The notes below the pieces were generated by a model. That model did no database searches, was not told the origin of the DNA, and saw only the letters and a list, made by a program, of their open reading frames with translations. 8,614 bases of DNA from assembly GCA_910585875.1 (NCBI GenBank), contig CAJUIK010000073.1, forward strand, positions 1 to 8,614, given 5' to 3'. Source of the DNA: an uncultured Eubacteriales bacterium (GTDB lineage: Bacteria > Bacillota > Clostridia > Oscillospirales > Butyricicoccaceae). A program made the translations under genes and the position numbers. The first letter of the stretch is position 1. Every line of letters starts with the position of its first letter. Below are positions 6,416 to 8,614 of the stretch, in pieces.

Positions 6416-6842
6416 AGGCGTGGTAGTAACAAACTAATAACAATGAATCAGAGCTTTTTGTCGTACAGTATTGCTTGATCATTGGAGACGAAAAACTTCT
6501 TTTTTATTTATTGCGTCAAATCAAAATTCTGGAATTCCAGCCTTTTTCAGGCGTCTTTCGCCAAGCATACAGCCCCTATTCCCTGCCCTTGATTCTATAG
6601 GACTAAAGAAAGGATTTGGTAATGGGCGATTGTCGAAAAAATAGCTCTCATCTAAAGGCAACAACAAGAGAAATAATAAAAATGCAGATCATGGAATCAA
6701 AGAGAAACCATGCCCTGCATTTTTCAATTTTATCCTTATTCAGATGTTAGATTCAAAGTATCCGACTGCCTGAACGCTAATTTCTATACATAAAATAACA
6801 AGTTTTTGTCTTGTGTTTGAATGCACAATTGGTTTAGGTATA
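6416..6842. other. Intergenic junction between GC-rich operon and AT-rich pair
   Basis: About 430 bases with no supported gene. Base composition falls here from the GC-rich left side to the AT-rich right side. Small structures seen are the 12-bp palindrome CTGGAATTCCAG (6529-6540), short hairpins just after it, and the terminator at 6678-6724. A 42-codon + frame at 6622-6750 has AAGGA 7 nt upstream of its ATG, but it runs through the terminator hairpin and is not recognisable. Confidence 0.5.
6678..6724 (-). terminator. Bidirectional hairpin terminator
   Basis: A 10-bp stem (6678-6687 with 6715-6724), a 2x2 internal loop, then CATGG/CCATG (6690-6694 with 6708-6712) around a 13-nt loop. The stem base is AAAAATGCAG/CTGCATTTTT, so T-runs follow on both strands; on the - strand TTTTT is followed by ATTATTTCTC. 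It lies 119 nt past the stop of the two-TM gene and most likely ends that operon. Confidence 0.65.
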
Positions 6843-7358
6843 CTAAATTTGTTTGTCATCTAAGGGAGTAGATCTATTTTGTTTATATTTTGCATATTCA
6901 CGCTTATTTTCCAAATCATTTTTTTGAATGGTTTTGACAATAGTCGCGATGTACTGCTCATCATTTTCTGGGAAGAAATACTTTGTAATTATAGTTAATA
7001 AACCAATAATAAGAGTAATAAATGAGATACAAGTTGTAGCAAAAGAAATCATATCTGATATTTCAACTTGAGAGTTGGCCTTCATTATCCGCACAGAAAA
7101 ACAGAGCAAAACACTAGAAAAAAGGCAAATAATTACGAGACAAGGTACTAATATCATATATCTACAGATAGAACTATGTCTAACTTTCTTTTTATAAGAA
7201 TCCACATATTTAGTCAACAATTCAGTAATTTGAGCATCACGTTTTTTCTGTTGTGCCGTAGCAAATGGATCCTGATAATCAAGATCGGTTTCATTATTTA
7301 CTTCAGAAAAATATACACTATCCAGAAAGTTATTTAAATCCTGCTCTGCTATTCTCAT
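6843..7358 (-). CDS. Two-TM membrane protein paired with ImmA/IrrE protease
   Basis: A 171-aa protein that I do not recognise by name. Residues 1-60 are polar and charged, with an acidic stretch (NNETDLDYQD) and a basic run YKKKVRH just before the membrane. TM1 is about residues 66-90 and TM2 about 104-128, joined by a short loop, so both ends should face the cytosol. The C-terminal tail (about 129-171) is charged, with the pattern FFPENDEQYIATIVKTIQK. The gene begins 8 nt after the ImmA/IrrE-like gene; its weak binding site AAGAG overlaps that stop region, implying coupled translation. It shares the AT-rich composition of its partner and differs from the GC-rich genes to the left. It may be the target, sensor or effector of the protease. 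No enzymatic motif is visible. Confidence 0.8.
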   Translation of the reverse strand: MRIAEQDLNNFLDSVYFSEVNNETDLDYQDPFATAQQKKRDAQITELLTKYVDSYKKKVRHSSICRYMILVPCLVIICLFSSVLLCFSVRIMKANSQVEISDMISFATTCISFITLIIGLLTIITKYFFPENDEQYIATIVKTIQKNDLENKREYAKYKQNRSTPLDDKQI

Positions 7359-7366
7359 ATCGTCTC

Positions 7367-7915
7367 TTAATCACTCTCATGTGCGATAGAATTAACTTCA
7401 CTAATTCGCCGTAGAACACTTTCTAACGGAGCCTTATAAATTTCGGCCAACTTCAAGTAAATTTCATTTTCCGCCATTTTTTCACTTTTATATTGATGAT
7501 AAGTTCGACTAAACGACTTTTCCGGCATAAGTAATGCAGCGGCAAAATAGTCTGCGTCATTTTCTTCATCGTCTTTTCCTTTTTTGTTTTCTCGATGTAG
7601 AAAAATCTCTCCGTTTTTATAATGAAGAATTGAATGGGCAAATTCATGAGCAATTATAAATCGCTTAAAATAGAGTGGACGGTTTATATTTACACCAATG
7701 GTTTTCTCTGGCTTCTCTGTTCTGGAAATTGGACGAATAGCAATAAAGCCATCTTCTCTATCGGGCAGAAACGCATTCCCAACAGAAAAGCCCCATTTTT
7801 GGGCAAAATCAACGATATCAATGTAAGTATCAGTATCTTGATTATAGCCATACTCTAAAAGCAACTGAGCTACCTTCGTTTCGATGCAATTTTTCTCCAT
7901 ATAGCTTAACCCCAT
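7367..7915 (-). CDS. ImmA/IrrE family Zn metallo-endopeptidase
   Basis: A 182-aa cytosolic zinc protease of the ImmA/IrrE family (PF06114). Such proteins cleave repressors or antitoxins to switch on mobile-element or stress genes. The ATG at 7915 has GGAGG (7925-7929) 9 nt upstream; an in-frame GTG at 7936 lies upstream of that site and is less likely. Zinc ligands are visible: His90, Glu91 and His94 in IIAHEFAHSILH, and a Glu at 117/118 in DEENDADYFAAALLMP, the family's second motif. The region before HExxH (IDIVDFAQKWGF, GVNINRP) also fits the family. No XRE-type repressor or antitoxin lies beside it, although ImmA proteins usually have one; its neighbour is a membrane protein. AT-rich composition suggests acquisition by transfer. 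The protein class is certain; the substrate is unknown. Confidence 0.92.
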   Translation of the reverse strand: MGLSYMEKNCIETKVAQLLLEYGYNQDTDTYIDIVDFAQKWGFSVGNAFLPDREDGFIAIRPISRTEKPEKTIGVNINRPLYFKRFIIAHEFAHSILHYKNGEIFLHRENKKGKDDEENDADYFAAALLMPEKSFSRTYHQYKSEKMAENEIYLKLAEIYKAPLESVLRRISEVNSIAHESD

Positions 7916-8007
7916 AAGCTTCTGCCTCCAATTCACATCAACATATGTATATTAAGATGCGTAAAGTAAGACCAGGCAGAGCAATACAAATTTCACAGCA
8001 ATCCGTT

Positions 8008-8037
8008 ATTATAATTCCAACACCATCTCTTCGTCAA
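8008..8037 (-). promoter_or_regulatory. Sigma-A promoter of the ImmA/IrrE-membrane gene pair
   Basis: On the - strand, TTGACG (8032-8037), an 18-bp spacer and a perfect TATAAT (8008-8013). The start should be near 8001, leaving a leader of about 85 nt before the ATG at 7915. The whole element and its AT-rich upstream flank are repeated at 8261-8304. Confidence 0.7.
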
Positions 8038-8052
8038 GTTTTATTTTATACT
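8008..8052. repeat. Promoter-containing direct repeat, copy A
   Basis: It aligns with copy B (8261-8304) over 45 columns, with 37 identities, one single-base gap and seven mismatches, by hand alignment. All seven mismatches are transitions. The shared core includes CATCTCTT, GTCAAGT and TTATTTTA. Copy A drives the ImmA/IrrE-membrane pair. Confidence 0.7.
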
Positions 8053-8213
8053 TTTTTTATTAAAATATCAATATTAATTTTTGAAAAATAAAATAATTCA
8101 AGCAATTTTCTAAAATAGTTGGTTCTTGCATTCTGCTTGTGCGGGTTTTTATACTACAGTTTATTGCTAATTAGTATCTTCGTGATAATCGTCGTATAGC
8201 GTCACACATGATA

Positions 8214-8240
8214 AAAACCAGGCCCGATGGGCCTGGTTTT
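8214..8240 (-). terminator. Bidirectional hairpin terminator
   Basis: A perfect 12-bp stem AAAACCAGGCCC/GGGCCTGGTTTT (8214-8225 with 8229-8240) with a 3-nt loop. On the - strand it is followed by a T-run (TTTTTATC), and on the + strand by TTTTCCCTTTT. It ends transcripts of the gene at the right edge and shields the AT-rich pair from read-through. Confidence 0.85.
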
Positions 8241-8260
8241 CCCTTTTACAATGGCATGAT

Positions 8261-8289
8261 ATTATATTCTGGCATCATCTCTTTGTCAA
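8261..8289 (-). promoter_or_regulatory. Perfect consensus sigma-A promoter, copy B
   Basis: On the - strand, TTGACA (8284-8289), exactly 17 bp, then TATAAT (8261-8266). It lies 4 nt beyond the stop codon of the right-edge gene. The start of transcription falls near 8254, only about 15 nt before the terminator hairpin at 8240-8214, so the product would be an RNA of roughly 40-45 nt unless read-through occurs. Confidence 0.75.
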
Positions 8290-8304
8290 GTCTTATTTTA
8301 CACT
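8261..8304. repeat. Promoter-containing direct repeat, copy B
   Basis: The second copy of the repeat at 8008-8052, in the same orientation and 253 bp away. It overlaps the last three codons and the stop of the right-edge gene, so the repeat extends slightly into coding sequence. Confidence 0.7.
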
Positions 8305-8614
8305 GGGCCTGGTGGGCAAATCGAAAATATCCTGATAAGCGTCCTTGCCGGTTCCGTTGCCGCCCAGGGCGGCGTAGGGCTGGTAAAGATATTCCACATT
8401 CTTCTTGTCCTCCAGGCTGCACCAACCTTGAGCCATATAATGCTTGTGGGCCTGCCACAATCTGTCGTGGAGCACGGCCTTGACTCCCGCCTTCAGGGCC
8501 TCGCTGTCCTTGCGCTGGGCCGCCAGGCGTTTGGCCGCCCAGCGCCACAGGGCGGCCAGGGCCGCCGCCAGCAGGCCGCAGGCCCACTGCATCCAATAAG
8601 CCGCGATCGCGTCC
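8293..8614 (-). CDS. Small membrane-anchored prophage-type protein (5' end missing)
   Basis: The reading frame is open to the right edge of the window, so the start may lie outside; an internal ATG at 8592 falls in the middle of the predicted membrane helix and is a less likely start. The visible N-terminus (AIAAYWMQWACGLLAAALAALW) is one transmembrane helix, followed by a basic stretch and a soluble domain with ALKAGVKAVLHDRLWQAH, the acidic EDKKNVEYLYQPYAALGGNG and a C-terminal DLPTRPSV. This soluble pattern resembles small proteins often found near holin/lysin genes in Firmicute prophages, from general recall and not verified. It is GC-rich, unlike the pair to its left. Function is unknown. 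It ends in TAA (8293-8295) and is followed by a promoter and a terminator. Confidence 0.65.
   Translation of the reverse strand, partial: DAIAAYWMQWACGLLAAALAALWRWAAKRLAAQRKDSEALKAGVKAVLHDRLWQAHKHYMAQGWCSLEDKKNVEYLYQPYAALGGNGTGKDAYQDIFDLPTRPSVK

Larger units (their letters stand above)
7937..8213. other. AT-rich upstream region of the protease/membrane pair
   Basis: About 280 bases with no gene. It carries the promoter at 8008-8037, one of the two related promoter copies. A second weaker - strand candidate lies just upstream: TTGATA (8066-8071), 17 bp, TAAAAT (8043-8048). Long A/T runs at 8041-8100 could act as an UP element. Nothing else was recognised. Confidence 0.5.

Noticed and set aside
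6529..6553. Palindrome CTGGAATTCCAG followed by CCTTTTT, considered as a terminator
   Set aside because: The stem would be only 4 bp if a loop is allowed, too weak for intrinsic termination. No nearby gene needs it.
6622..6750. 42-codon + frame with AAGGA upstream
   Set aside because: It crosses the bidirectional terminator hairpin and the peptide is not recognisable. There is no clear promoter. Kept only as a remark in the intergenic entry.
8246..8596. Alternative - strand frame (116 codons) over the right-edge gene
   Set aside because: It is Gly/Pro/Arg-rich shadow sequence and runs through the consensus promoter, while the frame ending at 8293 has a TM helix and a protein-like soluble domain.

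Overview
The window looks like chromosome from a low-oxygen gut Firmicute of the Oscillospiraceae/Clostridia type. This rests on strong AGGAGG-type ribosome binding sites, sigma-A promoters (TTGACA/TATAAT), Gram-positive-style lipoprotein signals, GC-rich housekeeping genes next to AT-rich accessory DNA, and protein families common in that group. No rRNA, tRNA, CRISPR array or recognisable transposase is present.

Layout from left to right. (1) Positions 1-386 carry no supported gene. They hold a tandem 11-bp repeat and a strong intrinsic terminator at 256-295. (2) 387-2075 is a single-gene unit on the + strand: a near-consensus promoter, a divergent subtilisin-like (S8) lipoprotein, and a terminator. 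(3) 2106-3359 on the - strand is a lipoprotein of the erythromycin-esterase (Ere) family, convergent with the S8 gene. (4) 6337-3558 on the - strand is an operon: promoter, long leader, DUF1177 protein, AroM-family protein, M29 (aminopeptidase T-like) metallopeptidase, then a GC-rich hairpin. (5) 6338-6842 is a non-coding, increasingly AT-rich junction with a bidirectional terminator at 6678-6724. (6) 6843-7915 on the - strand is a clearly AT-rich two-gene unit: an ImmA/IrrE-type Zn protease followed by a two-TM membrane protein. It has its own promoter and terminators on both sides. (7) 7937-8614 holds duplicated promoter sequences, a terminator hairpin, and the 3' part of a GC-rich small membrane-anchored gene that resembles proteins seen in Firmicute prophages.

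How the genes may work together. The DUF1177-AroM-M29 genes share one direction and tight spacing, so they probably act in one peptide or amino-acid degradation pathway. The AroM member has two cysteines placed like the catalytic pair of Asp/Glu racemase-type enzymes. The ImmA/IrrE plus two-TM pair is compact and AT-rich and sits between terminators. That is the arrangement of a 'moron' or defence/stress cassette beside a mobile element, and it is the best candidate here for an undescribed system. Near the right edge there are two related promoter copies that differ only by transitions and one indel. One of them fires almost directly into a terminator, which may make a very short RNA.
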